Source of the DNA: Rhizomucor pusillus
Taxonomy: Eukaryota; Mucoromycota; Mucoromycetes; Mucorales; Lichtheimiaceae
Reading direction: 5' to 3'
DNA length: 64,000 nt
Assembly (NCBI GenBank): GCA_900175165.2
Contig: FWWN02000629.1
Span: 60,223-124,222, forward strand
Shown: piece after piece, positions 1 through 10,796 of the stretch
Position numbering within the stretch: the stretch's first letter is position 1
How the letters are laid out: the number at the start of each line of letters is the position of its first letter
The notes under the pieces: generated by a model
Database searches by the model: none
Told to the model about the DNA's origin: nothing
Seen by the model: only the letters and a program-made list of their open reading frames with translations
Made by a program: the position numbers and the translations under genes

Positions 1-2
1 GG

Positions 3-1110
3 GCTAACAATATCATCGGGGAGCGATTCTACAACTATAACGAGGTGAATCGACGGCTTGCAACGATGGACGTTGAAGCCGTGAGAAACAACAAGAGACA
101 GTATGCTTTTGTGTATCAGGAGATCATGGCGAAGGCCGGATTTCGGGGTATTTCTTTTCACGACATGTTGGAAATACTCGCGATGCAGCTCGTTGATGTA
201 TCCAAATCACTCACGTAATATTTTTGCATTGTAAAAGATATTTCTGCCCGAACAAGTCGCTAACATTCAAGAACTGGTATAGGTTTGATGAACTTGTCAA
301 CAGAGCACGACAGCAAGATAAAATCGAAAAGATTTTGGCGACCAAGAAAGCTAAGAGTTTTGTGTCTATGCTGGTGCAACGAAGGCGGTTCCTCAAGGAG
401 CGCGAAGAGCGACATGATACACAGATTCTCGATCTCGGACTCTTGATTGAAGAACCAGAGTTACAGAAATACCTCGATGTAAAGCGGCCACCTCGTCGAC
501 CGTTACTCAATGTATCTCAGGATGAGCACGTTGAAGAAAAAGAAAGAAAGAAGTCATCTGGTTCACCAGGTAAAAATGGAAAAATATTGGGTAGGATCGA
601 CGAGACGTCCAACTAAACAGGCATTGATTTAGTACCAACAATCGTCGTTGACAAACCAATTCGTTCGCCACTTCCGCAATCGCTGATATTCATGCTCGAA
701 GGAGGAGCAAGACAACCACCTAGATATCCTTCTCATCCGTCGACTGTCGAATCTGAAGTGATGGATGAGACACGGCCTTCGACACCATCTTCGGTGCGGA
801 CGCATCGATCTCCGATGTTATCTCTCCATTCACCTTCAGCTTCATTGAGAGTTGTATCTCTATCATCGCCAGGCGCTTTTTTTGGCACAGAAGCATTAGG
901 TGATACCTCCTTAGATACGTTCACCCGTTACTTTGCATCCGACCAAATAGCGGCCATGAACTCGGCTGATGCGGCCGATCTTGTAAATACTCTCCAGGAC
1001 TCTCAGTGGAGTGGTAAGTTTCCTTTCTTTTCCTTCACTCATTCAAAGAGGGATCTCATTGTTATTTTGCATATTTTACAGAGCTGCTACGCGACCGAGA
1101 GCAAAGCTAA
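3..1110 (+). CDS. cch1: Voltage-gated calcium channel Cch1-like, C-terminal end (5' truncated by window edge)
   Basis: This is the last 302 residues of a large channel whose transmembrane repeats lie to the left of the window. Exons are 3-214, 283-569, 633-1013 and 1082-1110; branch-like sites (gctaac, aactaa) sit before the first two acceptors. The first part resembles the cytoplasmic region after the fourth ion-transport repeat of fungal Cch1: a YNEVNRRL segment, then RGISFHDMLEILA, then an IEKIL...LVQRRRFLKERE helix. The rest is a low-complexity Ser/Pro tail, as in other Cch1 proteins. Known role of the family: plasma-membrane high-affinity Ca2+ influx with Mid1, upstream of calcineurin. 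The identification rests on this region alone, because no membrane segment is visible, so another four-domain channel cannot be fully excluded. The stop TAA lies in a last coding exon of only 29 nt. Confidence 0.7.
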
Positions 1111-1279
1111 GTCCTTTTTTATTGTCCTATCTGCCGATCTCAACAGTTATTGTAAATATGTATAGTGTACATACCGTCTAAAAACAATATTATTCCTCGA
1201 TAAACAAACTTATTAAAGTAAATTTCTGCGTATACAATACAATACAAAGATATACGTTGCGTGATCTCCGTCAAGCGCT

Positions 1280-2235
1280 ATGGCCCCTTCGTTATTTTCG
1301 CCTTTTCCGAATGCTGCTGTATCCGCCACCATCAGCGGTAGTGGTAGTGGTAGCAGCAATGAATTTTCCGACTTTGATATTCTCAATACCATCTATCCAA
1401 AATCCTCCATCTCTACTGTGTGGCCTTCTTCCTCTTCGTGCCACTTGCAAAAATGCATCAGTTCCGATGAATACACTGCAACGACGATCATGTCCCCGAC
1501 AACAACAGCGCAGCGTGACGACGACGGTCATGAAGGAGATATTAATACTGGGCAACAGGACGATGACGGTGATGATGACTTTGATGGTTTCACAACAGCC
1601 GCACGGACGGCTGTCGCAATAAAGACAAGCTATGAGTTAACATCGGCGCAACGCAGCGACAACGCACAGCTGTCAGACATGGCCGAAACGTCAAACGAAG
1701 CATTACCTTCCCCAACGTTAAGCAAGTGTTTCACATAAACCTGTAAACTACCAGGCTCCCACTGATATATTTGTACATCCACAGATATCCAAGCTGGCAC
1801 CGAGTTCACATCGCCCTCTGTACCGTACCAACCGCAACGCACCAACATGGTTAGTTAGTGATCTTAGGGAGCCAGTTCTTTGAAGGCGAGCTTATAACGA
1901 CGGTATAGATCGTGGGCATAACCTTTAGTGCAATCATACTTGTGTCAATGCTTATCGGTGTGATGCTCGCTGTGCGTGTTATTCAAAGAAACAAAAAGGA
2001 AAAGCGGAGGGAGCAACTGGTCTGGCTTTTCCAAAGCAACGATGACGATGATAGCAGCAGCAGCAACAGCAGCAGCAGCGAGTTTGGCCGCCAGAATTGG
2101 TTCCTGAAGCAACAGCAGCAATCGCGACGCCAACCCATTGCATTGCAACGACTCGGTCCTTCATCCAAATTCTCCAAAGCCGTGCGTCTCGCTGCTGTCC
2201 AACAAAGCCCTTCACTCGACACGAGTTCTCCGTAA
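1280..2235 (+). CDS. Unidentified Ser/Asp-rich single-pass membrane protein (splicing uncertain)
   Basis: I do not recognise this gene. It starts at ATG 1280 with a Ser/Thr/Asp-rich stretch that reads open to 1738. Near 1909-2235 there is a clear membrane exon: after an acceptor at 1907-1908 (tatag), the frame gives a hydrophobic helix (FSAIILVSMLIGVMLAV) followed at once by a basic stop-transfer segment (RNKKEKRREQ) and a Ser/Gln-rich cytoplasmic tail ending at TGA 2235. Between 1717 and 1908 at least one intron is needed, and no combination of good sites fits perfectly. A donor gttagt at 1850 pairs well with the 1908 acceptor; donors near 1717 or 1726 are weaker. The layout suggests a type I sensor-like protein with an extracellular Ser-rich stalk, but no signal peptide is obvious at the chosen start, so the first exon may be wrong. 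Confidence 0.4.
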
Positions 2236-2445
2236 AAGCGGTCCTTCTTGTTTCACGCAGCATATTATATTTTTTATTTTATCTCGCCCGAATATAGATC
2301 CGAATAAACACACACACACACACAGAGAGAGGAAAGCGTCGTGGTGGTGAAACGGGAGATAAAGTGAGAGACAAGAAAGAAAAAATAGTTCTGATAAAAC
2401 ATAATCAGCAAATATGATCCGACACATACTTTTCCAACCAACTTA

Positions 2446-3204
2446 CTATTTCTTCTTGGAGACACCGACGGTTCTACCACGACGGCCAGTAGTCTTGGTG
2501 TGTTGACCACGGACACGGAGACCCCAGAAGTGACGGAGACCACGGTGAGCACGGATCTTCTTCAAGCGCTCGAGGTCCTCACGCATCTTGGTGTCGAGGG
2601 TGTTGGAGATGGCTTGGCTGTACTTGCCGTCAACGACATCCTTCTGTCTGTTCAGGAACCAGTTGGGGATCTTGTATTGGGAGGGGTTCTGGAGGATGGT
2701 GACGATACGCTCCAACTCTTCGTTGCTGAGCTCACCAGCTCTGTAAAAACACCACCAGTTAGAACTTTACACCTTTCTTTCCGTAGAAAGGGAAGACGCT
2801 GATGTATATACCTCTTGTTGAGATCGACGTCAGCCTTCTTGCAGGCGATGTTGGCGAAACGACGACCGACACCCTTGACAGAGGTCAAGGCAATGGTGAT
2901 CTTGTTCTTGCCATCAACGTTGGTGTTGAGGAGACGCAGAATGTGCTGGAACTGATTCCTCTCGGGAACGACGAGCGACTATAATACAATAATCAGTTTT
3001 GTCGCCATTGAACATGCAGACCGCCCGCATTCAATACAATTTCTGTCTCTACACCTCACGTCCAACTTTCTTTCCTCGCGAGGTATGCAGCCTCCCCCAT
3101 TCACTCTTTCATTCATTCATCCATCCATCCATCCATCCATCCATTTGGGAACATGTTCATTCTCTCTCTCTAGTACTCTCTCTACCGTCATCGATACATA
3201 CCAT
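2446..3204 (-). CDS. rps18: 40S ribosomal protein S18 (uS13 family)
   Basis: Exons run 3204-3202 (ATG only), 2978-2812 and 2740-2446, giving 154 residues, close to the 146-152 of other eukaryotic S18 proteins. The first coding exon is just the start codon, followed directly by a strong donor (ATG|GTATGT). The protein contains the family motifs [42 protein letters not shown] and the C-terminal [20 protein letters not shown] ending in VGVSKKK. It is a component of the head of the small ribosomal subunit, contacting tRNA and the large subunit. The 223-bp first intron is long for this genome and holds a CATC tetranucleotide repeat. Introns near the start codon are typical of fungal ribosomal protein genes. 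Confidence 0.97.
3109..3145. repeat. Tetranucleotide microsatellite (ATTC/CATC)n
   Basis: ATTC repeats followed by about six CATC units, inside the first intron of the S18 gene. Confidence 0.9.
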
Positions 3205-4801
3205 TTTCGCGGAAAGAGATCGAGCATGGTTGTCGCCTGCAAGCCTTCAAGACCCTGCCGGCTCTTCGGAGCCTGAAATTGACCATGCACCAGTAACTCG
3301 AGTTGCTTTGCACCGCACTGCGCGACAGACGAGCTCTGTTTCGGGTCATCTTCTCTATTCTTTCCAATATTGAGCTTCTATGGGATATATCGGATTACAT
3401 AGCAAATTTTCCTTGGTCTTTCCCCGAATATTGAAGGGTCCCAAGTGGGTTTCGAGAATTTGTGGGTAATGACAACCGCATACTCTGGGTATCGCGTGGA
3501 CGCATGCATTTTGCCATAGCTTTGTGATTTATTAATGACTATCGCATTATCCTGCGTCGCAGCGATCGACTGGACCGTCGTCTATTTATTTACAGCTAAT
3601 ATTACGTTGCATGTCTTTGAAAAGCTGGATTGCATTGACGCCATCATCCTTTAGAATGTGTCACTTTCTAAAACCGTAACGTTGAATTGCACCAATACCT
3701 TCATTTATCGACTCGAATCAGAACGCGCAAAGAAGGTGGCTCCAAAACAATGCAGTCACTCTACAGTAGTTTTAAAGTATGTATATTGCGATTAATAGTA
3801 AAAGTTCCTGCTATTTACTGAAGTTATCTCTAGCATTGCAGCTGATAAGCATCAACTCTATCTTGATGTCACAATAAGAAGGTGGCGGCTGATCGCTTTT
3901 TAGCTGCATTTTCACAAAGTCTGTGCAACGAATCTGAACCTCCCGAAACTTATCAGAACTCGAGTAATCGTCATCCCTTCTCTTTTTGCTGGTTACGTAC
4001 GTTAAACCAGAAGCTATGCGTATTCTCAAAAGAGAGAACGTTGCGTGTATGCGGGCGTTCTATCAGAAAATCTCTTGTTTCTCACTCGATTAAAAATTAT
4101 TCGTAACAACACAGTCATCCAAATGAACAGGTTTACAGTGCAAGAGATAGTAACATAAAAGCAACAAGTTCTGAATCTCGATCTCCCATGGTCGGGGATC
4201 ATGTCTTTGCAAGATCTTCCAAGTCACCTGCAATGAACGGAAATGTACTTTGCAAGTTTCCGCAAATAAACCTCTCAAAACGCACTGTGTTTGCAAGTGC
4301 AAGGTGGGAGTGACAATACCTTCCAAGAAACTTGCCTGTAGGATACAAGTGGTGCCGCAGCAAGGCCGACTGGGAGAACGGACGGACAGGCTGGCTGCAG
4401 CAAACAGCATTCCGCGCTGATGTTGAAAAAAGCAGCAAAAAGAGGACCTCTCTCCTCCCTTGCCCCCCCGTTACCCTTTTCCACTCTCTTCTACAACGGC
4501 AAATTACCAACCCAACTGTCGCGCGAAACTTGCAACCTCTGATCGCTACCTTGGATACTCAACAGACGGGAACAAAAGTTCTGAAATGAGTATGTGTTGA
4601 TCTTGCCTCCACTCCACCCCACCCCTTCCTTTTCCCTTTTGTGCCCAACCAAGCAAAAGCAAAGAACTAAAGATCGTATGCCCCGGGACACTGCAAGACG
4701 CTTGTTTCTTTGCTTGCTTGCTGACGCCGTCTCCTCTTTCTCTTTCTCTCTCTCTCTCCCCCCTCTCTCTTTGCATTCCGCAGAACAGAACAGTTTTGTT
4801 A
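3205..4801. other. Intergenic region, S18 to PHD gene
   Basis: I see no convincing coding exon here. The right end (about 4730-4790) is strongly CT-rich and runs into a good acceptor-like site (ccgcag at 4783), and a second acceptor-like site (gttgtag) sits just before 4821. The PHD gene to the right may therefore have a further upstream 5' exon within this stretch. Confidence 0.5.
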
Positions 4802-6739
4802 ATGACCTTTATTGTTGTAGCCGCTCAGCGTCGTGGTCGAAATGGCCATGCAGGCCGTAGGAAGCAGAAACCAGCACCTCAACGTCAAGTTGTGCAGAGT
4901 GATTCTGAAGAAGAGAGCTCGGACGGAGCTTCAGTCACTCGCTGTGTGTGTGGCGAAAGTCGTAAGTTTTCGAGCGTGAGAGCGCGCAGGAGATCGTTCA
5001 AGCCAAGCTAATGAACCTTTGTCTTTCTTTTTTTCTTCTTCTCCCAGACAATGTTGGATTAATGGTGCAGTGTGATCAATGCGAAGTGTGGCAGCATTGT
5101 GATTGCGTGGGGCTGGAGGAACAGGATATCCCAGAGCATTACTACTGCGAAGAGTGTAAGCCTGAAAACCACTCTGTGGTCAAGCTTACGCACGGAAGGT
5201 ACTTTGGGCACAGGAGAAAATTTGCAAAGAGACTGTCAACTCAATCGGGAGTTACGATTTTTTTCTTGGAATAACAGAGTGCGTCGTTCATACAGTTCCG
5301 ATGGTCGCTTCGCAACGTCAACGACCGTCACCGAAAAGAAACCGCCGAAAAGACGCATGACATTCAACAGCAGAGAAGCGCTCATGTCCCTGGAGGATGT
5401 CCTGGCTGCCAGGAATGCTTTGGAGTTTGGTGCATATACAAGCTCTCCACCGAGCTCTCCAAAGGTCGCCGCTGACGAGGAGAGTAAATCAGAAGACAAG
5501 GATAAAGATTCGCCGCCATCATCGGATAAGGAAGAGAAAAAGAAGAGTTCGTCCTCGGATGCAAATGACATGACTGGATCAAACAAGGAAGATGGTGGGT
5601 TCGCTCTTTATATATTCTACAGTAGCTATTAACTAACATGCTCTGTCTTGTCAGATGATGCCATGGAAGTTGAAGTGGAAACAAGCCGGCCCAGAGGAGG
5701 AAAGAAGCCAAAGAGAACAAATTCTCGAAACAGCAAACAACAAAGCGAAAATGATGTTGGACCTAACACGAAACCTGCTCGAGTCGAGAAGCGTGGAGGC
5801 AGAGGTGGTGCTCGGCGAACAAATTCAACCGGCAGCCGACGAGGACAGAACTCAAGACCGCGATCGAGAACATCGACGCCGCAACCTGGAGAACAGAGCC
5901 CTGCTAACAACTCTATCTCGAGTTCCTCGATCTTTGAGAAACTTTCAACGTCTGCTCGTGAAGCTTCGCCGCCGGCTAGGATTAGGTATCCATCCGCTAA
6001 AATGTCAATATCGGAAATGAACCGAAGAGCAAAGCAGATATTGGAGTACATTAGCTCCATCCAGGTAGAGATGGCGACTAGCAGCAACAGTCCATCTATG
6101 GGAAATAATGGCAACGGAAACTTTTCTGCTACACCAATCACCACTAGTGTAAAGCAAGAGCAGATCACAGCACAGCAACGGGACAGTCGTATACAGATCG
6201 ACCCACTCACTAAAGTCGATCAAGTATCAACTACCGTAGTAGTGGAACAGCAGCAGCTGCAGGATAGGAACGGCGCGAAACCAGCTGCCATCGTTATTCC
6301 TGAGAAACGGGAAGATGGCCCTTCATCGTCGCTCAGCAGTGCTAGCACAATACCGTTGGAAGAGAATCCGTCAGGCCAAACAGCATCTGAAGAGCATCTT
6401 CACAAGGAGAAGAGTACGGCTGAAGAGGCGATTGCAGCGCGGTCTATGCAAGAGCAAGAATCTAAGCGAGAGCAAACGTCGCTTGAAATCATGGATATGC
6501 TCAGCCGTGAATTGATTAATTTCCAGCGCAAATTCGGGTCGAAAAGCACATACCATGGCTCGTCAAGGCATCACCGCAGCAGCAACAAGGAAGAGGATAG
6601 CGAGAGTGAAACAACAACAACCACAACAACACGAGTCACTCGCAGTCGAGAAACGAGTGGCGGTAGCGGCAGCTCCAACAGCGCTGCTGCTGCTGCTGCT
6701 GCATCTCTCTTGGTGGAGAAGAGTGCAGCGCATGCATGA
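4802..6739 (+). CDS. PHD-finger protein, Cti6-like (chromatin co-repressor type)
   Basis: Exons are 4802-4961, 5048-5198, 5278-5594 and 5655-6739, giving 570 residues. One C4HC3 PHD finger spans about residues 47-97: CVCGES, then [18 protein letters not shown], then HYYCEECKP. The spacing and the short CxC start match yeast Cti6 and its relatives, which bind H3K4me3 and belong to Rpd3L-type histone deacetylase complexes. The remainder is low-complexity: acidic/Ser stretches (SESESED-like, [10 protein letters not shown]), RG/KR-rich segments and a predicted helix ([15 protein letters not shown]). Another helix ([17 protein letters not shown]) near residue 490 could be a partner-binding site. 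All three introns have clean gt-ag ends. The start ATG 4802 gives an unusually hydrophobic N terminus (MTFIVVAA); translation may really begin in an upstream exon spliced at 4821. Confidence 0.75.
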
Positions 6740-7083
6740 ATTCCCCGCCCGCCCCGCACTTTCTCTCTGACCATCCCAATTCCCCGCCCTTCCTACTGCA
6801 TTGTGTGTGAACTCTCGCCCGCCTTCATGCTTTTTCCGTTCTTACTCTCTACCTCTCTCTTTCTCTCTCTTTCTCTCTCTCTTTTTTTCTCATGTGTAAA
6901 TATCCGTACTCTTTTCATCCTGTAAGTAATTTACTTTGCTTCTTCCTTTTTCTTCTTCTTCGACATCCTCACGCGCTGTGTACGCCTAATATCTTTCTTC
7001 TTCGATGTGTGTACTATTAACATGTTGATATGAAAACAGGAAATTTGCATTTTTTTTGGTTTCTTTTGTTCTTTGAAAACGTG
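6740..7083. other. Convergent 3' spacer with CT-rich tract
   Basis: The spacer separates the PHD gene (+) and the WD40 gene (-), which converge here. About 6852-6885 is a CT-dinucleotide-rich run. No coding signal is seen. Confidence 0.7.
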
Positions 7084-9745
7084 TTATTGTCTGCTCCACA
7101 TGCGTACTCGCCCGCGACGATCCGCAGTAGTGATATAATCCTTGTGGAAGGATAGGTGTGAGCAAGGGTCGGCGTGCACGGTTTGCGCTGTGATGGGTTG
7201 GAGGAAGGGCACTTGGTCCTTGTTGAGAATAGGATGCAGGGTCGGTAGAGGCACGTGGCTAGCGCCGCCGTTGCCGCTGTTGGACGAGTCGCCGTCGTCG
7301 TTATCGTTATCGACATGCCCTAAATTAAATACATTGGGTGTCCGTGACGACCGCCGTCTCCGGAATCGATTGAACGTAGAAAAGGATGACAGTTTGGTTT
7401 CTTGTTGTTGTTGTTGTTGCTTTTTTGATTTGAACAATGGCGAGGATGGCTCGTCCTGCGGGCTCTGAGGTGTCGAGTTACCTTTAAGTTTCTGGATACA
7501 AGGCAATGTTGTTAGGAAGAAGATTACAAAATTATGGGGACGGATATAATTGCTTACATGTCTTGGTCTATGCAATGCACTAAATGAAAAGTCCCACAAG
7601 ATCAATTTGCAATCCTCGCCAACACTCCCGAATCGGTATACTTTATCGTCGCACCGCGTCGAGTCGAATGCTACGGATGTTATCTAGATAGCGCAATGTT
7701 GGAAAAGTGGTTAAGATGGATTTATCCCATTCGTTGACGATCTTTACCCATGAAGTGTGGCCCTGGCAGCGAGCGACGATGCGTTTCTCAAGAACAGACC
7801 ACAATGATACAAGATCATCTTGTCCTCCCGTCTACAATATCAATCAGTCGATGATGCAAAAGTGAAGCATGCAATGTATGACGTACCAAGAGGTAGAGAC
7901 CATCTGGGCTCCACGCGACGCAGTTCAGTCTGCCGTAGTAGCCTGCAAAGATATCGCACAAACTAAAAAGGGAATGATCGATCAACAGGTAGATCGCGGA
8001 CGATAAAGTCTTCAAAGTTTACTTACTGCTCATTGTGATAATCGATGATTTTCAGCGTACCGTCGCCGCTCACTACCGCCACGTATGATCCATCTGGGGA
8101 AAATTCAAAATCTTGATTGATGCATGTATGTTAAGACTGTGAAAACTCTCCTCTTGCTCCCGAAAGGGGATCTTACCACATATGCTGGTTGTTGATGTTT
8201 TCCAGTGTGAAACGGGGTTATTTTTGCTTTTTCTAGGTGGTCTCGAGACCTGCATCCTGCACAACAACACGGCGCGTCTAATTAATGATGGATAACATTA
8301 AAGTCTTTTCAAAAGATGCCTTACTGTTGATCAGCCCAGGTCGATGGTGGGTCGGGCGTGAATGCCTGATCATCGCGATCCTTGTCGAGGACAAGCATGG
8401 TACCGTCCTTGAACGAAGCCATGAACAAATCCTCGGAACCAGGTATCCACTTTACAGCGGTCACGGCAGAATTGCACATGATGCCCTTTTATAATGATAA
8501 TAATAATTGTCAATTAAAACGATCTTGTTGCAACGCGTTTTTATTTCCAAGTATCCACTTACACCCTTGTTAAGCCGAGAGTACTTGTTGCTGATAGGGT
8601 CGAGCCATATCAAGTCTCCAGAAGAGAATCCAATAATTATATCCATGTAATCGCCGGTGCAGGTTGACTTATTTACATCGTGGCATGTGGGATAGGCCTT
8701 GCTAAATACAATTTTACATAAATGTTCCTGAAGCCCTCGCGAATTAACATAACAGTAGATAAGAAAAAGGTCTCTCTTTTTTTTCTAATTACCTTGGTTT
8801 TTTGGGTTCCATCTGCCCAAATGAATGAGGTACCTTGGTTGTAAAAGACATAAATATCGTCAGGTGTTCTTGATGATAGGATCTTTTGCAAATGGTCGTG
8901 TATGCTGACACGTAAAATGAAGCTCGACTTTGTCTTTGCGAGATTATTCCTTGGCCTTCTGCTGTGGTTTTGTCGAAAACTGTTGCGGCTAAAAAGGGAA
9001 GACAGGGATCCGACACTGCTGTTAGCTCCGAGAGACGTCGAGACGTAATCATCTTTTTCTCCAATGGTATTATTGTTATCGTTGTTTGTGGTTGACGTGG
9101 ATGGCGTGGCAGCGTGCGGGGTCGCTGTGCGCTGTTGCTCTACGCTCGACGAGGACGAGGACGCAATAGGTCGATGGTAGTGCCTAGCGGTAGTTGCATT
9201 TGGAATGGGAAGCGCCATTGATTTCTTGACATGTTTACTATCCAGTCCGAAGTACAAACCGTTGTTATTCTCGTCTTCTGAGGAATCTGCTGCTGCTGCT
9301 GGTGTATTATCCGTCGATACAGGCGTCATTGCTAGAAATTCAGCGGAAGGTGGTGGTGGCGCTAACCTCGTCGATGACGATGATAAGCTGCTGCTGCTGG
9401 GTTTAAGGTTGGAAATTACGGAGCATTGTGTACCCTGTGAAAATTGTGGATGAATCGTGGATGCATATATCTCGCACGCTAACGGCAATGTGCCGTCCGG
9501 AGTATGCAGTTCCTTGCATTCAAAATCCTTGTTGGTAGGTGGAAACGGCTGCAACAGTCTCGCGGCAGGCGTCGTCGGTGAAGTTCCAGTCGTGCTCGTG
9601 CTCGTTGAACGGCTTGCATACGGCGAGAGACTGTAAGAAGAAGCCAGACCCTAGAGCAGCAGCAGCAACAATAACAACAAAAGTTGAGAATCATTTACAA
9701 AGGGTGGTGATTAATTAGTTTTACCGTCTGCAGGTAGCCGTCCAT
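7084..9745 (-). CDS. creC: WD40 catabolite-repression protein, CreC/WDR20 type
   Basis: Ten exons (9745-9725, 9650-8793, 8697-8563, 8485-8325, 8256-8177, 8111-8027, 7962-7887, 7831-7748, 7683-7558, 7491-7084) give 677 residues in perfect phase. The first 290 residues are Ser-rich. WD repeats follow, with family-specific motifs: [114 protein letters not shown] and [17 protein letters not shown]. In Aspergillus, CreC stabilises the deubiquitinase CreB in carbon catabolite repression; human WDR20 activates USP12/46. That function is inferred from family membership. A roughly 110-residue Ser/Gln/Arg-rich insert sits before the last WD blade ([11 protein letters not shown]...[10 protein letters not shown]), as in other CreC proteins. 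The first exon codes for only seven residues. Confidence 0.9.
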
Positions 9746-10708
9746 GCCAGTTGGTCAATGTCAGGAAGGATCTATAGGTCGGAGTCGCTCGCTCTCTTGC
9801 GTGGGTAAAACGAAGAGAAGCCAATATATATTGTGTAGGTCTTGGCGTCGTCGTCGTCGCGTGCTGCGGGTCGCAAAGCTCGCTCGGGTCGAGAAAGAAA
9901 AAAGAGTGCGGGGTAAACTAACCCTGAACGGTATAGGTGCTCACACACACTCGTTTACGTTGGTTGAAGGGAAGGGATAGGAGGGAAGGGAGGAGGTTCA
10001 CCCGCTGTTTGAATTCGCTAGGGACTGGCAATAAAAGTAGCAAGTGGCCGTGGAAAATAAATAAATTTCCTCCATCAAACTCCAGGCAGCAGGCAGCAAA
10101 CAAATTGGCAGCAAGCACCATGGTCCCGGCTAAATTTCAACCGAAGTTTGCCTTGTCGCGCGCTTCACCGACTATGTACTCATTTCTCTAAAATAAAGGT
10201 CGAGGACTCGAGTCGACTCGCACCGGGCATTTTTTTTTCTTTCCTTCTTGAGAGCAGCGAATACACACATATTTCCGCTGCTACTGTTTGTTTCCATACA
10301 TATTACTTGAAAGCCGTCGCTGTACTTTGTCCCCGGGTGGGTCAGGTATGCATATATGTGCTACAACGATGCTTTGCAGTTAAAGGGTATATTTGATCAG
10401 CTTTGCATATACTATTATTCCCGCGGCGCGCGCTCTGTTATAAATTGTTGACAGATCACCATCAACGTATTCTTTAAGGAGATCACTGGAAACTTGATTG
10501 CAAGTACAACACAACTCTGTCGAGATTATTGGCCTATTTTGATACGACTCACCCGAGCTGTATGCAATGCCGTGCACCGTGCATTTTAATGACAGTTATT
10601 TATCCCACAGTAACATTTACGATTATCTAATGTGTGTTGTCTGAGAAATGTGTGTGTGTGGGGGGGGGGGTTACGACCCACCGCCGGGTGATGGGGGTCA
10701 CAGCCTGG

Positions 10709-10739
<31 letters not shown>

Positions 10740-10796
10740 CCTCTTTTTCCCCGTGTGTGTGTGTGTGTGTGTGCGTGCACCTTCCTTACCCCGAAA
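9746..10796. other. Divergent promoter region between creC-like gene and hydrolase-phosphatase gene
   Basis: About 1 kb separates two divergent start codons. It has AG-rich stretches (9840-10000) and, next to the right-hand start, a G10 run (10662-10671), a CTG run and a GT run. I see no gene in it. Confidence 0.6.
10711..10774. repeat. (CTG)n and (GT)n microsatellites upstream of a start codon
   Basis: About nine CTG units (10711-10737) followed by a GT-dinucleotide run (10753-10774), ending 22 nt before the ATG of the fusion gene. They probably lie in its 5' UTR or promoter. Confidence 0.9.

Noticed and set aside
2500..2984. Open frames on + across the S18 locus
   Set aside because: Antisense shadows of the strongly conserved S18 exons.
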